Notes: a model not told the origin generated them from the sequence alone. DNA of 64,000 nucleotides from Proteus terrae subsp. cibarius (GCF_011045835.1 NZ_CP047349.1:2480001-2544000), one strand, 5' to 3'. Numbered from the stretch's first letter, positions 29,465 through 41,142 are shown. Numbers and translations are program-made.

Positions 29465-30265
29465 CTAATTAAAAAGTGCAGAAAACCAAAGTGCAATAGT
29501 ATCGCCATGATTGTCATGAATGAGTTTGATACTCATCAAAAAGGAGATAATGACCAGCATAGGTCTTATTAATTTTTGCCCTTTTGTTAATACTAAACCT
29601 GCACCTAAGCGAGCACCAATAAATTGCCCACAAAGCATAATTAAACCAATAGTCCAAATAACCTGTCCACCAATAATAAAAAACAGTAAAGAGCCAAAAT
29701 TAGAGGTGAAGTTGAGCAATTTAGCATGAGCAGTCGCTTTTGAAAGATTATATCCAAGTAACATGACATAACCTAAAGCGAAAAAAGAACCTGTACCTGG
29801 TCCAAAAATACCATCATAAAAACCGACACCGCCGCCTAATATTGCCCCAAAAGTATAGTAACCAATGCGTTGTTTACTGTCTTGAGCACCTATTGATGGA
29901 GTAAAAAGGAAATAGAGGCCAATGGCAATGGTAAGAATAGGAAGCGCTTGTTTAAGAATTTCGGGGTTAATAAACTGCACTAACATTGCACCAGAAACTG
30001 CACCAATAAAAGTCATTAAAATTGCAAATCGCTGCGCTTTTAAATCAATAACCTTTCGACGTATAAAATAGAGCGTAGCCGAGAACGAGCCACCTACTGA
30101 TTGTAATTTATTTGTTGCGAGAGCCTGAACTGGCGGGATCCCCGCAGATAACAAAGCTGGAATGGTGATTAATCCACCGCCACCAGCTATTGAATCAATA
30201 AAACCTGCGATTAAAGCAACACAGAAGAGAAGAAGGTAGATGCCATCTGAAAAGAGCCAATCCAT
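29465..30265 (-). CDS. yfcA: TauE/SafE-family membrane protein YfcA
   Basis: Inner-membrane permease, 266 residues, with about eight hydrophobic segments. The family glycine signature GFIDSIAGGGGLITIPALL at the N-terminus and FGAILGGGVGFYDGIFGPGTGSFFALG in the middle are clear. Members move sulfite, sulfonates or other small anions; the E. coli substrate is unknown. A second TauE-type gene lies at 47806. Confidence 0.9.
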   Translation of the reverse strand: MDWLFSDGIYLLLFCVALIAGFIDSIAGGGGLITIPALLSAGIPPVQALATNKLQSVGGSFSATLYFIRRKVIDLKAQRFAILMTFIGAVSGAMLVQFINPEILKQALPILTIAIGLYFLFTPSIGAQDSKQRIGYYTFGAILGGGVGFYDGIFGPGTGSFFALGYVMLLGYNLSKATAHAKLLNFTSNFGSLLFFIIGGQVIWTIGLIMLCGQFIGARLGAGLVLTKGQKLIRPMLVIISFLMSIKLIHDNHGDTIALWFSALFN

Positions 30266-30432
30266 TTATCTATCCGAATTATTAGGAATGAAGGACGCGT
30301 TGCTGTGTTTATCTCATTATTTTAAAAAACCACAGCAACACGATCTGAGCATAATAAAATTAGGCGCTCACACCTTTAAAGCGAACATCAAACTTACAAC
30401 AGTTTATCGACCACGTTATTGATGTAGAATGA

Positions 30433-31518
30433 TTACCATTGCATTAGCGGAGGTACAACATCACCACATTGACCACGTTGGCGCAATGCATGATCGAGCA
30501 ATACAATTGCCATCATTGCTTCTGCAATAGGGATAGCGCGAATTCCCACACAAGGATCATGACGACCTCTGGTTATCATATCGACTTCTTCACCATCACG
30601 ATTAATTGTTTTTCCTGCAATAGTAATGCTAGATGTTGGTTTTAAAGCGATATGAGCAACAATAGGCTGACCACTGCTAATCCCACCTAAAATGCCACCT
30701 GCATGATTGCTAGTAAAACCATTTTTAGTGATTTCATCTCTATTTTCAGTGCCTTTTAAGGTTACAACACCAAAACCATCACCAATTTCAATTCCTTTAA
30801 CTGCATTAATACTCATTAACGCGTGTGCTAAATCTGCATCTAGTCTGTCAAAAACAGGCTCACCAAATCCGGCTGGTACACCTTCTGCAACCACAGTCAC
30901 TTTTGCACCAATCGAATTGCCTTCTTTTTTAAGCGCACGCATGTATTCATCAAGTGCTTCTAAACGAGAAGGATCTGGGCAGAAAAACGGGTTGGTTTCA
31001 ACGATAGACCAATCAACAAGATCACAAGTAATTGGGCCTAGCTGAGAAAGATAGCCTTTTACTTCAATACCCATTTTCTCTTTTAGGTATTTTTTAGCGA
31101 TTGCACCAGCAGCAACACGCATTGCAGTTTCTCGTGCAGAAGAGCGCCCACCACCACGATAATCACGCAAACCATATTTTTGCTCGTAGGTATAATCAGC
31201 ATGACCTGGGCGAAAAACATCTTTGATTTCACTGTAATCTTGGGAGCGTTGATCAGTGTTTTCAATCAATAAACCAATGCTTGTTCCTGTTGTAACACCA
31301 TTAAATACACCTGACAAAATGCGTACTTGATCAGGTTCACGGCGTTGAGTGGTATAACGCGATGTTCCGGGTCTACGTCTATCTAAATCAATTTGTAAGT
31401 CAGCTTCTGTTAAAGGTAATCCAGGAGGCACACCATCAACAATGCAACCTAATGCAATACCATGAGACTCACCGAAAGTAGTGACTCTGAATAATTGTCC
31501 GATACTGTTTCCTGCCAT
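30433..31518 (-). CDS. aroC: Chorismate synthase
   Basis: Last common step of aromatic synthesis, converting EPSP to chorismate with reduced FMN. 361 residues. Signatures: [50 protein letters not shown], and [13 protein letters not shown]. prmB lies upstream by about 85 bases. In E. coli mepA comes next; here it is missing and yfcA follows after about 170 bases. Confidence 0.97.
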   Translation of the reverse strand: MAGNSIGQLFRVTTFGESHGIALGCIVDGVPPGLPLTEADLQIDLDRRRPGTSRYTTQRREPDQVRILSGVFNGVTTGTSIGLLIENTDQRSQDYSEIKDVFRPGHADYTYEQKYGLRDYRGGGRSSARETAMRVAAGAIAKKYLKEKMGIEVKGYLSQLGPITCDLVDWSIVETNPFFCPDPSRLEALDEYMRALKKEGNSIGAKVTVVAEGVPAGFGEPVFDRLDADLAHALMSINAVKGIEIGDGFGVVTLKGTENRDEITKNGFTSNHAGGILGGISSGQPIVAHIALKPTSSITIAGKTINRDGEEVDMITRGRHDPCVGIRAIPIAEAMMAIVLLDHALRQRGQCGDVVPPLMQW

Positions 31519-31602
31519 CCCTTTATTCCTATCTTTTACTGTGTGATGTTATCAATATGTTATTTGTAATAAATAACAATCTACCGTCTCATTGCTGTTA
31601 CA

Positions 31603-32535
31603 TCAATGTTTATCAGTAGAAAAACACGCTGAATATTCGATGAGCTGTTCACGAGTCAGCATAAAGACACCGAGTCCACCATTTTCAAACTCAAGCCATG
31701 TAAATGGAATCTCAGGGAATTGCTCAATTAAATGAACCATACTATTACCCACTTCACACACTAAAATACCTTTTTCACTCAGATATTCAGGCGCTTTTAG
31801 CAAAATTTGTCTTGTAATATCAAGACCATCGATACCTGAAGCTAATGCTAACTCAGGTTCAACTTGGTATTCATCAGGTAAATCGCCCATATCTTCAACA
31901 TCAACATACGGAGGATTTGTCACAATAATATCGTAAGGTGTTGGAACAATGGCATTAAATAAATCTGACTGCATTGGATAAACACGATGCACTAAACCGT
32001 GGTTTTCAATATTAAATTCAGCTACTTCCAGTGCATCTTCAGAAATATCAACCGCATCAACTTCAGCATCTTCAAATTCATGAGCACAAGCAATAGCAAT
32101 ACAGCCACTTCCAGTACATAAATCAAGAATACGAGTTGGTTCTTGCTGAATTAAACCATCAAAATGATTATTAATTAATTCACCAATAGGAGAGCGTGGG
32201 ATAAGAACACGCTCATCAACATAAAATTCGTGACCACAGAACCAAGCGCTATGCGTTAAATAAGGAACTGGGATTTTTTGCTCAATACGGCTTTCGATAA
32301 GCGTAATAATTTCCATTTTTTCAGAAGTTGTTAACTTGGTTGATAACAGTGCATCTGGAATATCTAAAGGAAGTGCAATGGTTGGTAATACCAGCTGTAA
32401 TGCTTCATCCCACGCGTTATCTGTGCCATGACCATAGTAAATATCAGATGAATTAAACTGACTCATAGCCCAACGTAACATATCTAGGATCGTGCTTAGA
32501 TCAGCAACCGCTTCCTCTTTTAGTGTTATATCCAA
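31603..32535 (-). CDS. prmB: Ribosomal protein L3 glutamine methyltransferase PrmB
   Basis: SAM-dependent N5-glutamine methyltransferase acting on uL3. 310 residues. The SAM-binding stretch [16 protein letters not shown] and the catalytic NPPY ([14 protein letters not shown]) are intact; the N-terminal helical domain is normal. First gene of prmB-aroC, divergent from smrB. Confidence 0.95.
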   Translation of the reverse strand: MDITLKEEAVADLSTILDMLRWAMSQFNSSDIYYGHGTDNAWDEALQLVLPTIALPLDIPDALLSTKLTTSEKMEIITLIESRIEQKIPVPYLTHSAWFCGHEFYVDERVLIPRSPIGELINNHFDGLIQQEPTRILDLCTGSGCIAIACAHEFEDAEVDAVDISEDALEVAEFNIENHGLVHRVYPMQSDLFNAIVPTPYDIIVTNPPYVDVEDMGDLPDEYQVEPELALASGIDGLDITRQILLKAPEYLSEKGILVCEVGNSMVHLIEQFPEIPFTWLEFENGGLGVFMLTREQLIEYSACFSTDKH

Positions 32536-33125
32536 AACTGTTGTCCTCTGAAGAAATAGAAAGTCTGTAGTTTGCCATGAAGATTGCGATAAATCAGCGG
32601 GAAACCATAAAAAAACATCACTACATTATTATTATCTTGATCATACCCATACACTTATTATGGTTTTAAACTTCAATCAGGTAATCAAAAGCAAAATTTA
32701 TGATCTATTCATAAATAAAGATTAGCGTTTTATACTTTTAATTTAACTTTCATTAGCAAGAAAATGAAACTAGACCATACTTAGAGTATGAAAGAATTAA
32801 CTGTGTACCAAAATGCGCCTATAGATGTTTTTCATTCAATATGCAGTCACTTGAAAGCAAATAACTAATTTAAAAGACTATTTAAATATCTTTTTATCGT
32901 TTTTTATCGAAACCTGAAGATATAGTAATATTTTATGTTCCACAGATATTATAAGTAGAGCAACTTATTAACTAGCCTATATTTGCTAACTATGTGACTA
33001 TTTCGGCAGGGTAAATTCCCTGCTTTTTTTTACGCTAAATTTATGGCCTATACTTTTTTATCTCTGACACTATTTCATGTACTATTGCCTTATAAAGACA
33101 GTAACACTATGAAGAATCGTAAAAA
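32536..33125. other. 590-base intergenic region between prmB and smrB, with an orphan terminator
   Basis: The region holds both divergent promoters and no supported open frame. The one clear structure is a plus-strand terminator at 33006-33030 (listed separately), about 100 bases before smrB, with no gene in front of it. The AT-rich segment 32880-33005 could be a short non-coding RNA that it ends. Confidence 0.55.
33006..33030 (+). terminator. Orphan Rho-independent terminator upstream of smrB
   Basis: GCAGGG (33006-33011) pairs with CCCTGC (33018-33023), loop TAAATT, followed by eight T. Eight T after a short GC stem is typical of Hfq-dependent small RNAs. It is oriented towards smrB and could also be an attenuator in the smrB leader. 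Confidence 0.75.
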
Positions 33126-33668
33126 ATGAATAAAAAATTTTCATTACCTCCTTCTGAAATTGAGTTGTTTCAGGAGATGATAAAAGGTACTAAGAAATTA
33201 CCTCAAGATAAAATACTTCATTCGCCAAAACGTAAAAAAGTGACACATTACGCGCCTGAACGTCTGCAACAAGAGCAAGTTGATGCCTCTTATTATTTTT
33301 CAGATGAATTTCAGCCTAACTTAGCCACAGAAGGCCCAATGCGCTATTTAAGGGAAGGCGCTAATGCTTATGAATTAAAAAAGCTACGTCGTGGTGATTA
33401 TGTACCTGAGTTTTTTCTAGATTTGCACGGATTAACACAGTTAATTGCAAAACAAGAGATTGGCGCATTGATTGCGGCATGTAGACGAGAGCATGTTTAT
33501 TGTGCCTGTATTATGCATGGGCATGGCAAACATATTTTAAAACAACAAACACCTCTTTGGTTAGCACAACACCCTGATGTAATTGCTTTTCATCAAGCCC
33601 CTAAAGAATGGGGAGGTGATGCCGCATTATTAGTACTCGTAGAAAACGACGATATTGCTCGCCGCTAA
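33126..33668 (+). CDS. smrB: Ribosome rescue endonuclease SmrB
   Basis: Smr-domain nuclease that cuts mRNA at collided ribosomes. 180 residues. The Smr signature [14 protein letters not shown] and the catalytic HGHGKHILK are both present, followed by the basic-acidic tail. The N-terminal helical part (residues 1-80) binds the ribosome. Divergent from prmB as in E. coli. Confidence 0.93.
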   Translation: MNKKFSLPPSEIELFQEMIKGTKKLPQDKILHSPKRKKVTHYAPERLQQEQVDASYYFSDEFQPNLATEGPMRYLREGANAYELKKLRRGDYVPEFFLDLHGLTQLIAKQEIGALIAACRREHVYCACIMHGHGKHILKQQTPLWLAQHPDVIAFHQAPKEWGGDAALLVLVENDDIARR

Positions 33669-33757
33669 ACCTCAAAAATTCTATTGCATTAACCCTTAAA
33701 TCACCTATCGGGTGAAATAAGGTGTTAATTATTTACTTAGTTAGTTGATTTAAATTT

Positions 33758-34231
33758 TTATTTCAATGTTGAGGGTGATACTTGCCATAGCAACTCCCCT
33801 GCACCTTTTGATAAATCAAAATCAACACAGGCAATGGTTGATGTTGAAAACATAGGAGCACATACCGCAGGGCAGAGTTCAGCGACAACATAACCCACTA
33901 AAGGTAAGTGAGAAATAACAAGAATATTTTTATATCCTGTATCACCCAAGGCACGTAAGTAATGTGCAACATGTGAAGGATTACCTCCTGGGATAAGTCC
34001 ATCATCTGTTTCTATTTTATTAGGGAGCGCTAAATCTGCTTTTACTGCATCCAATGTCTGTTGAGCACGTAAATAAGGGCTGACTAAAACATAATCAATT
34101 ATATGTCCTTGCTTTATCATCCATTCAGCCATTTTTATTGATTCACTTTTTCCACGCTCAGTCAGTGGTCTTAGTGCATCACTGGCAGCATCAAGAGCCG
34201 CTTCTCCGTGGCGCATAATAAAAATTTGCAT
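33758..34231 (-). CDS. sixA: Phosphohistidine phosphatase SixA
   Basis: Histidine-phosphatase-superfamily enzyme that removes phosphate from the phosphotransfer domain of ArcB and related carriers. 157 residues. The catalytic His8 lies in MQIFIMRHGEA (RHG motif); the second conserved block is ISHLPLVGYV. Placed downstream of the fadIJ operon as in E. coli. Confidence 0.95.
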   Translation of the reverse strand: MQIFIMRHGEAALDAASDALRPLTERGKSESIKMAEWMIKQGHIIDYVLVSPYLRAQQTLDAVKADLALPNKIETDDGLIPGGNPSHVAHYLRALGDTGYKNILVISHLPLVGYVVAELCPAVCAPMFSTSTIACVDFDLSKGAGELLWQVSPSTLK

Positions 34232-34550
34232 AGTAAATTATCAAACCTATTTTATTTTTGTAATTACTGGTATTTACAGTTTTAAGATACTTAATTTAAT
34301 TCAGTTTAAATCAATATATCCCCATATAAAAATCTTCAATACCCTAATTGCAATAGCATTATTAATCTTTTTAAGATCATGCCGTTGGTTTACAAATCAA
34401 CATCATTTTCAGAATTTTATTTTAAAAAATTTCGTTTTTAAATTTATTTTCAAATAACTATTTTGCCATATCTGGCTATCATTAACACTTTCGACCTCTT
34501 TTTCCATTAAAAATTCATCAATTATTAATCTGACGCAAAAAGTACAAGAA
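34232..34550. other. Intergenic region between fadJ and sixA
   Basis: About 320 AT-rich bases. It presumably carries the sixA promoter. I see no gene; an open frame on the minus strand here lacks a ribosome site and overlaps the fadJ terminator. Confidence 0.5.
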
Positions 34551-34570
34551 AAAAGGCGCCTAAGCGCCTC
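34551..34570 (-). terminator. Terminator of fadIJ
   Basis: AGGCGC (34554-34559) pairs with GCGCCT (34564-34569), loop CTAA, with an A-run that becomes TTTT on the minus strand. It lies about 50 bases past the fadJ stop. Confidence 0.85.
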
Positions 34571-34619
34571 AATCAAAACAAGTGTCACAAAAGGAAAAAG
34601 CAATGGTAAAGTGATGACC

Positions 34620-36776
34620 TTAATCGTAAAAACGTTCATTTCGTTTAGCCATTTCGACTAAACGCTCACAAGGGCGATATTTTTCTCCGTATTTATCGGC
34701 AAGTTGATTGAGCTTTTCTGCCACTTTTGTTGTTCCCATACTGTCCATATAACGGAATGGACCACCAAAAAAAGGAGGAAAACCGATACCAAATACAGCA
34801 CCAATATCACCATCTCGTGGTTGCTTTATAATATTTTCATCTAAACAACGAACGGCCTCATTTAACATTAATAATAAACAACGCTCCGTAATTTCAGAGG
34901 AAGATAATTGGCTTTTAGGTTTAATTCGTAATAACCGATATATAGCCGGATCAGGCTGTTTTTTATTTTTACTTAAAGAAAAAGGTAATGCATGTTTTGC
35001 ATAAAGATAAAAACCTCGTCCATTTTTACGACCTTTTCTATCATCAGCAATAATGGCATCCACAGCAGGAGGAGAGGCAAATCTGTCACCAAATGCATTC
35101 ACTAATATTGGTGTTATTTTTGTGCCAATATCGATACCCACTTCATCCAATAACTGAATAGGCCCTACGGGAAAACCAAACTGAACAAGTGCTTTATCAA
35201 TATTCTCAATAGGTTCTCCTTGTACTAAGCATGTCAATGCTTCACTGATATAAGGAGCAAGAATACGGTTAACATAGAATCCTGGTTTATCACCAACAAC
35301 TATTGCAACCTTGCCCTGCTTTTTCGCAAAAGCTACAGTTGTAGCAATAGTTTTTTCATCGGTATTTTCATGCGGAATAACTTCAACCAAAGGCATTTTT
35401 TCTACTGGACTAAAATAGTGAAGCCCGATCACTTTTTCTGGGTATTTTGCTGTTTCTGCAATTTTATGAATAGGAAGTGAAGAGGTATTTGAAGCAAAAA
35501 TGATTTTACCTTTTCCTACTTCTTCGATATCTGCGACCATTTTCTGTTTTAAAGCCAGATCTTCAAAAACCGCTTCAACAATAATATTTGATTGATGAAA
35601 ACCGCTATAATCCAATGAACCCGAGAGTAGCCCCATTTGACGTTGACGTTCGCGTGGAGATAACCTTTTTTTGCTTACTTTGGCTGAAAGCGCTTTCCAA
35701 CTATAATTAAGCGCCTGAGCAATTCCTTTATCGCTAATATCTTTAATTCTTGCTGGTAAATTACCTTTTGTTACAGTCACAAAAGCAATACCACCGCCCA
35801 TTAATCCACCACCTAAAATACCGATATGGTGTAAATTATCTGGTTTTTCGGATGATCCAGTTTCATTTTTAAGTGCCGTAGAGGCAAAAAAGAGATGTCT
35901 TAATGCCGATGAAACGGGTGTCATCGCTAGTTCACCAAACGCATTAGCCTCTTCTTTAAAACCTGTTTGAATATCTTTCTCAAGGCCTCGTTCAATAACA
36001 TGAAGAATACGCTCTGCAGCTGGATAGTGGCCTTTCGTCTTAGCTAATGTGCGTTTTTTTGCTTGCCCAAACAGTATATTTCTACCTAAAGTCGTATTTG
36101 CCCAAAAGCGATCCATTATCGAATGTTTTTTCTGATCTTTTTTACCTGATAAAATCCATTTAGCTGCAACTTCTAATAGAATATCTTGTGAGACAACATC
36201 GTTTACAAGACCTAATTTTAAGGCTCGTTTCGCATTAATTTGTCTACCCGTTAAAATCATATCTAACGCAGATGTCACACCAATAAGACGAGGTAAACGT
36301 TGAGTTCCGCCAGAGCCTGGTAGTAATCCAAGTTGCACTTCAGGAAGCCCTAAACGTGTTTTATTATTATCAGAACAAATTCGTCCATGACAGGCTAAGG
36401 CTAATTCAAGCCCTCCACCAAGGCATGCACCATTGATAGCCGCTACAACAGGCAATGGGTAATTTTCAAGTTGCGTAAAAAGATCCTGCCCTGCTTTTGC
36501 TAATGCACTCGCTTCTTCTTTGGTTTTACAACCCGCAATCATGGAGATATCCGCACCCGCAATAAAACTGTCTGTTTTACCCGAAGTGATAATCAATCCT
36601 TTTACACCGGAGTGTTGCTGAGCCTGCTTTAAAACATCTTGAAACTGCTGTACAAACTCTGCTTTTAGTGTGTTTACTTTTTCACCAATAACATCAATAG
36701 TGATAATGCCTACTTTGTCATTACGAACTGAGAATTGAAAAACAGATGATTTTTCTAGTGTTGTTTGTTGTTCCAT
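34620..36776 (-). CDS. fadJ: Fatty-acid oxidation complex alpha subunit FadJ
   Basis: Bifunctional enoyl-CoA hydratase/3-hydroxyacyl-CoA dehydrogenase of the anaerobic beta-oxidation complex, partner of FadI. Start at the ATG at 36776 ([11 protein letters not shown]), 718 residues against 714 in E. coli; upstream in-frame codons lie inside fadI. The crotonase half shows [18 protein letters not shown] and [21 protein letters not shown]. The dehydrogenase half starts with [14 protein letters not shown] and has [13 protein letters not shown]. The start shares one base with the fadI stop (TAATG). Confidence 0.97.
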   Translation of the reverse strand: MEQQTTLEKSSVFQFSVRNDKVGIITIDVIGEKVNTLKAEFVQQFQDVLKQAQQHSGVKGLIITSGKTDSFIAGADISMIAGCKTKEEASALAKAGQDLFTQLENYPLPVVAAINGACLGGGLELALACHGRICSDNNKTRLGLPEVQLGLLPGSGGTQRLPRLIGVTSALDMILTGRQINAKRALKLGLVNDVVSQDILLEVAAKWILSGKKDQKKHSIMDRFWANTTLGRNILFGQAKKRTLAKTKGHYPAAERILHVIERGLEKDIQTGFKEEANAFGELAMTPVSSALRHLFFASTALKNETGSSEKPDNLHHIGILGGGLMGGGIAFVTVTKGNLPARIKDISDKGIAQALNYSWKALSAKVSKKRLSPRERQRQMGLLSGSLDYSGFHQSNIIVEAVFEDLALKQKMVADIEEVGKGKIIFASNTSSLPIHKIAETAKYPEKVIGLHYFSPVEKMPLVEVIPHENTDEKTIATTVAFAKKQGKVAIVVGDKPGFYVNRILAPYISEALTCLVQGEPIENIDKALVQFGFPVGPIQLLDEVGIDIGTKITPILVNAFGDRFASPPAVDAIIADDRKGRKNGRGFYLYAKHALPFSLSKNKKQPDPAIYRLLRIKPKSQLSSSEITERCLLLMLNEAVRCLDENIIKQPRDGDIGAVFGIGFPPFFGGPFRYMDSMGTTKVAEKLNQLADKYGEKYRPCERLVEMAKRNERFYD

Positions 36777-38080
36777 TATTCCACCTCCAAAATCATCGCT
36801 GCACCTAATCCACCAGCCGCACAAGCAGTGGTTAACCCAAATCCTCCACCTCGACGTTTAAGCTCATGTAGTGTCTGTGTGACCATTCTTGCGCCAGTCG
36901 CTGCAAATGGGTGCCCATAAGCAATAGAACCGCCTAGCACATTAAATTTATCCATATCCACTTCTCCAATCGCCTTGGATAATCCTAGTTGCTCTTTAGC
37001 AAAACGCTCACTGGCAAATAGTGTCAAATTGCTTAATGTTTGTGCAGCAAAAGCTTCATGCATATCAATTAACGTTAAATCACTCAATGCAAGACCAGCG
37101 CGAGAAAGCGCAAGTGGTGTGGCATATGATGGTCCCAATAGCATATCTTTCCAAACATCTGTCGCTGTAAAAGCATAACTACGCAAATAACCTAAAGGCT
37201 GATAACCGAGACTTTTGGCAACAGATTCTTTCATCATTAATACAGCGGCTGCGCCATCGGTTAATGGCGTACTGTTTGCGGCAGTGACACTACCATGGCG
37301 ACGATCAAAGGCTGGTTTGAGTTTGGCATAAGAATCAAGAACTGAATTTTTACGAATATTGTTATCTTGATGAAAACCTTCTTTGTAAGGTGGGAAAAAC
37401 GCAGTCATGACTTCATCATCTAATTTACCCATTTCCCATGCTTTCGTTGCTAATTGATGAGAACGATGCGCTAATTCATCTTGAGCAACTCTGGAAATAT
37501 GATAAGTCTTTGCCATTTGCTCCGCTGTATCTCCCATACGCAACCCCGTTGAATATTCAGCAACTGCGGGTGCCACAGGAAGGAGATCACGAAATCGTAA
37601 TTGGCTTAAATAACTTAATTTCTGACCTAATGATTTGGCCTTATTAAGGCTTAATAAAACATCCGCAAGCTTTTTACTAACGCCGATAGGCAAAACTGAA
37701 GAAGAGTCTGCACCACCAGCAATACCGACAGAAACATGTCCAGCCATCATGCTTTCAGCAACATTAGCAATCGCCTGAAAGCTTGTTGCACATGCTCTTG
37801 TTACACTATAAGCATCAGTTTTTACACTTAACCCTGCGCCAAGAACAATTTCTCTGGCAATGTTAGGTGCCTCTGGCATTTGAACCACTTGACCGAAAAC
37901 AAGTTGATCAATAATTTCGGGAAGAATTTCATTGCGAGTCACTAATTCTTGAACCACTGAACGCCCTAATTCAACTGCAGGTACTCCTCGATACGCAGTC
38001 GCTTGTTTAGCAAAAGGTAAGCGTAGCCCGCTGATAATGGCGATGCGATCTTTCATAGCACTGTTCGTTGATGACTTCAT
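36776..38080 (-). CDS. fadI: Acyl-CoA acetyltransferase (thiolase) FadI
   Basis: Beta subunit of the anaerobic fatty-acid oxidation complex, cleaving 3-ketoacyl-CoA. Start at the ATG at 38080 ([15 protein letters not shown]) because AGGAG lies at 38085-38089; 434 residues, the E. coli size. Thiolase residues: nucleophilic Cys in [21 protein letters not shown] and the [10 protein letters not shown] loop. A FadR site lies 34 bases upstream. Confidence 0.97.
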   Translation of the reverse strand: MKSSTNSAMKDRIAIISGLRLPFAKQATAYRGVPAVELGRSVVQELVTRNEILPEIIDQLVFGQVVQMPEAPNIAREIVLGAGLSVKTDAYSVTRACATSFQAIANVAESMMAGHVSVGIAGGADSSSVLPIGVSKKLADVLLSLNKAKSLGQKLSYLSQLRFRDLLPVAPAVAEYSTGLRMGDTAEQMAKTYHISRVAQDELAHRSHQLATKAWEMGKLDDEVMTAFFPPYKEGFHQDNNIRKNSVLDSYAKLKPAFDRRHGSVTAANSTPLTDGAAAVLMMKESVAKSLGYQPLGYLRSYAFTATDVWKDMLLGPSYATPLALSRAGLALSDLTLIDMHEAFAAQTLSNLTLFASERFAKEQLGLSKAIGEVDMDKFNVLGGSIAYGHPFAATGARMVTQTLHELKRRGGGFGLTTACAAGGLGAAMILEVE

Positions 38081-38113
38081 AACGGCTCCTGACAAAATGA
38101 TTTCCTAACACCA

Positions 38114-38130
38114 AAGAGGTCTGACCTGAT
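38114..38130 (-). promoter_or_regulatory. FadR operator of fadIJ
   Basis: On the minus strand ATCAGGTCAGACCTCTT agrees with the FadR consensus (GGTCNGACNT core), so fadIJ is repressed until acyl-CoA releases FadR. It is 34 bases upstream of the fadI start codon, overlapping or just after the promoter. Confidence 0.8.
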
Positions 38131-38268
38131 AATAGTGTTAACAAAAATTTCACCTTTCAGAAACGTCATTTTACGAGAAGTGGGAGTTAGCGCTCAATAT
38201 TTCGATTAAATGTCTGAAACTTAACAATAATGATAGAAAAGAGAATGGGGTGAACGAGAGATATAAAA

Positions 38269-38293
38269 AAGGCTGTCGAATTTCAACAGCCTT
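38269..38293 (-). terminator. Terminator of yfcZ
   Basis: AAGGCTGT (38269-38276) pairs with ACAGCCTT (38286-38293), with an A-run that becomes a T-run on the minus strand, 22 bases past the yfcZ stop. Confidence 0.9.
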
Positions 38294-38314
38294 AAATCTA
38301 TTAATTTCAGAGGA

Positions 38315-38611
38315 TTAACGTAATCCTAACTGGAAAATTAGGTTTTCTGCTTCACAAGAGAATGTAAAATCAGCGGTAAGTTGAACACCACCATCAACGT
38401 CAGCAAATTGTTGATCGATTTTGCAAGGCTCTGAAGCGATAGATTGTGCTTTTGCACTAAGTTGATCTAACATTGCTTGCGCTTGTGCTTTATCAGCGAA
38501 GACATGCTGATATGACGCTGTGCAATTCTTATTGTCAATAATAGTACCCACATCTACACAACAGCAAGCAGCGGTTTCTTCTGCACTACAACGATTAATT
38601 GCGTCTGCCAT
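38315..38611 (-). CDS. yfcZ: YfcZ/YiiS-family protein (DUF406)
   Basis: Small conserved protein of unknown function, 98 residues against 94 for E. coli YfcZ. The N-terminal part is Cys-rich (CSAEETAACCCVDVGTIIDNKNC), typical of the family. Divergent from fadL, the same position as in E. coli. Confidence 0.85.
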   Translation of the reverse strand: MADAINRCSAEETAACCCVDVGTIIDNKNCTASYQHVFADKAQAQAMLDQLSAKAQSIASEPCKIDQQFADVDGGVQLTADFTFSCEAENLIFQLGLR

Positions 38612-38862
38612 TTTAGTCTCCCAACGAAAGAAATGTTAATTATCTATCATAATCGCAAAAAAATAAAATAAACTGCTTTAGCTCAAATTTTATTACAATT
38701 TTACAAAAATAATTGATTATTCTGTTTATTTAACAATCAAAAACATCTTTATTGGCATATTTTGTGAAAAATATGTTAACCAAATCTCAATTATTGAATC
38801 TAAATGGAAATATTTTCAAAACATACTTGCAACATTTGGAGTAATCAACTTTATACTTAATC

Positions 38863-38879
38863 AACTGGTCTGATTTGTC
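38863..38879 (+). promoter_or_regulatory. FadR operator of fadL
   Basis: AACTGGTCTGATTTGTC matches the FadR consensus and is close to one of the two E. coli fadL sites. It lies 78 bases upstream of the fadL start. Confidence 0.82.
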
Positions 38880-38956
38880 ATAACGACAACCGCACCTAAA
38901 ATCCAGCGCTTCTAATCAGAAGTTACTAACTTAAAAAAATTATGAGGGTTTAGGTC

Positions 38957-40318
38957 ATGAACCGTAAAAACCTGTTTACTCGCACAGCACTAGCTGCCAT
39001 TGTAGGAGCAATTTCCTCTCAAGCAGGCGCTGCCGGTTTTCAGTTAAATGAATATTCTACTTCAGCACTAGGGCGTGCATTTTCAGGGGAAGGCGTTATC
39101 GCCGATGACGCAAGCGTAGGTAGCCGTAACCCAGCTGCACTTACCATGTTCGATCGCCCTGAATTCTCTGTCGGTGCTATCCTTATTAATCCAGGCGTTG
39201 ATGTTAAAGGTAAATCACCTCTCACTGGCACTGATACCACTGCAAAAGATATCGCACCAAGTGCATTAGTCCCTAATATCCACTTTGTTGCCCCTATTAA
39301 TGATAAATGGGCGATTGGTGCATCAGGTACCACAAACTTTGGTTTAGCAACAGATTTTCCAAGCGATTATCCTGCAGGACTCATCGGTGGTAAAACCGAT
39401 TTAAAAACCATGAACTTAAACTTAAGTGCAGGTTATCGAGTAAATAATCAATTTAGTGTTGGTTTAGGGTTAAATGCCCTTTATGCTGATGCTGAAATTA
39501 CTCGTCATGTGGGTGAAGCAGGTAAAGTTTTAGGTTCCAAATTATCAAATAGCTCAAACCCTCAATATCAAGGATTAGGTAAATATTTATCAAGCCTATC
39601 GCCAAGTGACCGCTTTGCTCAATTGAAGGGTGATGCATGGGGCTTTGGTTGGAACGCCGGTTTATTATATGAATTTGATGAAGGTAACCGTATTAGTTTC
39701 ACTTACCGTTCTAAAGTGAAAGTCAAATTTAAAGACGGTGAGTACCAAAGTGACCTACGTTCAATTCCACAACTCGAAGGAATGGGAATTGTAGGCACTA
39801 ACGGTGAAACCATTAAAGGTAAACTTGACCTTAACCTACCTGAAATTTGGGAATTTGCCGCTTATCACCGCGTTGCACCAAAATGGGCGGTTCACTATAA
39901 CTTCGCTTATACAAGCTGGAGTGCTTTCGAAGAGCTAAGAGCCACTCGTAAGAGTGATGGTCAGCAACTCTTCAAGAAAGAAGAAGGCTTCCGTGATGCA
40001 TGGCGTGTCGCTTTAGGTACAACCTATTATCACGATGATAACTGGACATTCCGTACTGGTATTGCTTTTGATGACAGCCCTGTTCCTGCTGATAAACGCT
40101 CAATCTCTATTCCAGACCAAGACCGTTTCTGGTTAAGTGCAGGGGCAACCTACGCATTTAACAAAGATATGTCTGTTGATGTTGGCTTAGCATATATGCA
40201 CGGTAAAAAAGTCACAATCAAAGAGAAATTATCTGAAGATTTACCATTACCTGCATATGAGTTTGAATCATCAGGTAAAGCATGGTTATACGGTATGAAT
40301 TTTAACTACCGTTTCTAA
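38957..40318 (+). CDS. fadL: Long-chain fatty-acid outer-membrane transporter FadL
   Basis: Outer-membrane beta-barrel that lets long-chain fatty acids through a lateral opening. 453 residues. A signal peptide covers about residues 1-26 (cleaved after QAGAA-type SSQAGA). The hatch domain begins [22 protein letters not shown], with the conserved NPAALT. Barrel strands follow to the terminal aromatic NFNYRF. Start supported by GAGGGTTTAGGTC before ATG. Single transcription unit with a terminator at 40341. Confidence 0.96.
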   Translation: MNRKNLFTRTALAAIVGAISSQAGAAGFQLNEYSTSALGRAFSGEGVIADDASVGSRNPAALTMFDRPEFSVGAILINPGVDVKGKSPLTGTDTTAKDIAPSALVPNIHFVAPINDKWAIGASGTTNFGLATDFPSDYPAGLIGGKTDLKTMNLNLSAGYRVNNQFSVGLGLNALYADAEITRHVGEAGKVLGSKLSNSSNPQYQGLGKYLSSLSPSDRFAQLKGDAWGFGWNAGLLYEFDEGNRISFTYRSKVKVKFKDGEYQSDLRSIPQLEGMGIVGTNGETIKGKLDLNLPEIWEFAAYHRVAPKWAVHYNFAYTSWSAFEELRATRKSDGQQLFKKEEGFRDAWRVALGTTYYHDDNWTFRTGIAFDDSPVPADKRSISIPDQDRFWLSAGATYAFNKDMSVDVGLAYMHGKKVTIKEKLSEDLPLPAYEFESSGKAWLYGMNFNYRF

Positions 40319-40340
40319 TTTCTCACTGTGCTTTTTATAC

Positions 40341-40370
40341 AAAAAATGGTCTTTTTTAAGACCATTTTTT
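40341..40370 (+). terminator. Terminator of fadL
   Basis: AAAATGGTCTT and AAGACCATTTT form a perfect stem with a TTTT loop and A/T-runs on both flanks, so it probably also works for the convergent mlaA. Confidence 0.9.
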
Positions 40371-40401
40371 ATTTATTCATCAAGCTAACAAAGATAATAA
40401 A

Positions 40402-41142
40402 CTAATCGATAGAATCTAAGTCATCCTCAATGGCTTTCGCATTAGGATTTTCTTTTACAGTGCCATCTGCTTGGAAGTCGTTACGCTGGAAATAAGCTTC
40501 GCGCATCATTAAGTATGGATCAGAAGAATTTTGTAAAATCGCATCGGAGTCGAGCAATTGTGCCCGTGTTTCAATGCCCTCTAATGCCCACTTACCTGCT
40601 GACATCCAAAATGTTAAATAACTCAGCATAGGATACGTTAAGTCAGCCCAGTCACCGCCCTCTTCACGGACAGTAAAGCTACCATAGCCCGGTACAACCA
40701 CATAAGGGCCATAATCCATACCATAATGACCTAACGTGCTACCAAATCGCATTGGGACTTCTTTTTCCATCGTTTCTTTAGACATACCAGCGACATCTAT
40801 TAAGCCACCCATGCCAAAAACGGTATTAATCCAGAAACGACCAAAATGTTTTGCCCCCTTCTCAAAGTCACCACGCAATACGCTGTTTACCATACTTGCC
40901 GGCTCTTCTAAGTTACCTAAAAAGTTAGATAAGCCATTTCTTGCTGGTGGTGGCACATAATCACGCCAAACAACCGCAACAGGGCGTAAGATATAGGGGT
41001 CTAAAACATAGTAGTTAAAATCAAACATCTGGCGGTTGAACCCTTCCAATGGGTCAGAGCGCCCCTCCCCATTATTAGGGGTACTTGCACATCCTGAAAG
41101 TAAGGCGACTGAAAGAGCAACACCGCACAGGCGATACTTCAT
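40402..41142 (-). CDS. mlaA: Lipid-asymmetry lipoprotein MlaA (VacJ)
   Basis: Outer-membrane lipoprotein that removes mislocalised phospholipids from the outer leaflet, passing them to MlaC. 246 residues. Lipobox LLSGC (Cys18), then DPLEGFNRQMFDFNYYVLDPYILRPVA, the conserved MlaA opening, and FGSTLGHYGMDYGPYVVVPG. Acidic C-terminal tail. Convergent with fadL, as in E. coli. Confidence 0.96.
   Translation of the reverse strand: MKYRLCGVALSVALLSGCASTPNNGEGRSDPLEGFNRQMFDFNYYVLDPYILRPVAVVWRDYVPPPARNGLSNFLGNLEEPASMVNSVLRGDFEKGAKHFGRFWINTVFGMGGLIDVAGMSKETMEKEVPMRFGSTLGHYGMDYGPYVVVPGYGSFTVREEGGDWADLTYPMLSYLTFWMSAGKWALEGIETRAQLLDSDAILQNSSDPYLMMREAYFQRNDFQADGTVKENPNAKAIEDDLDSID

Noticed and set aside
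34409..34639. 76-codon minus-strand frame downstream of fadJ
   Set aside because: It runs through the fadIJ terminator, lacks a ribosome site and has low-complexity content.
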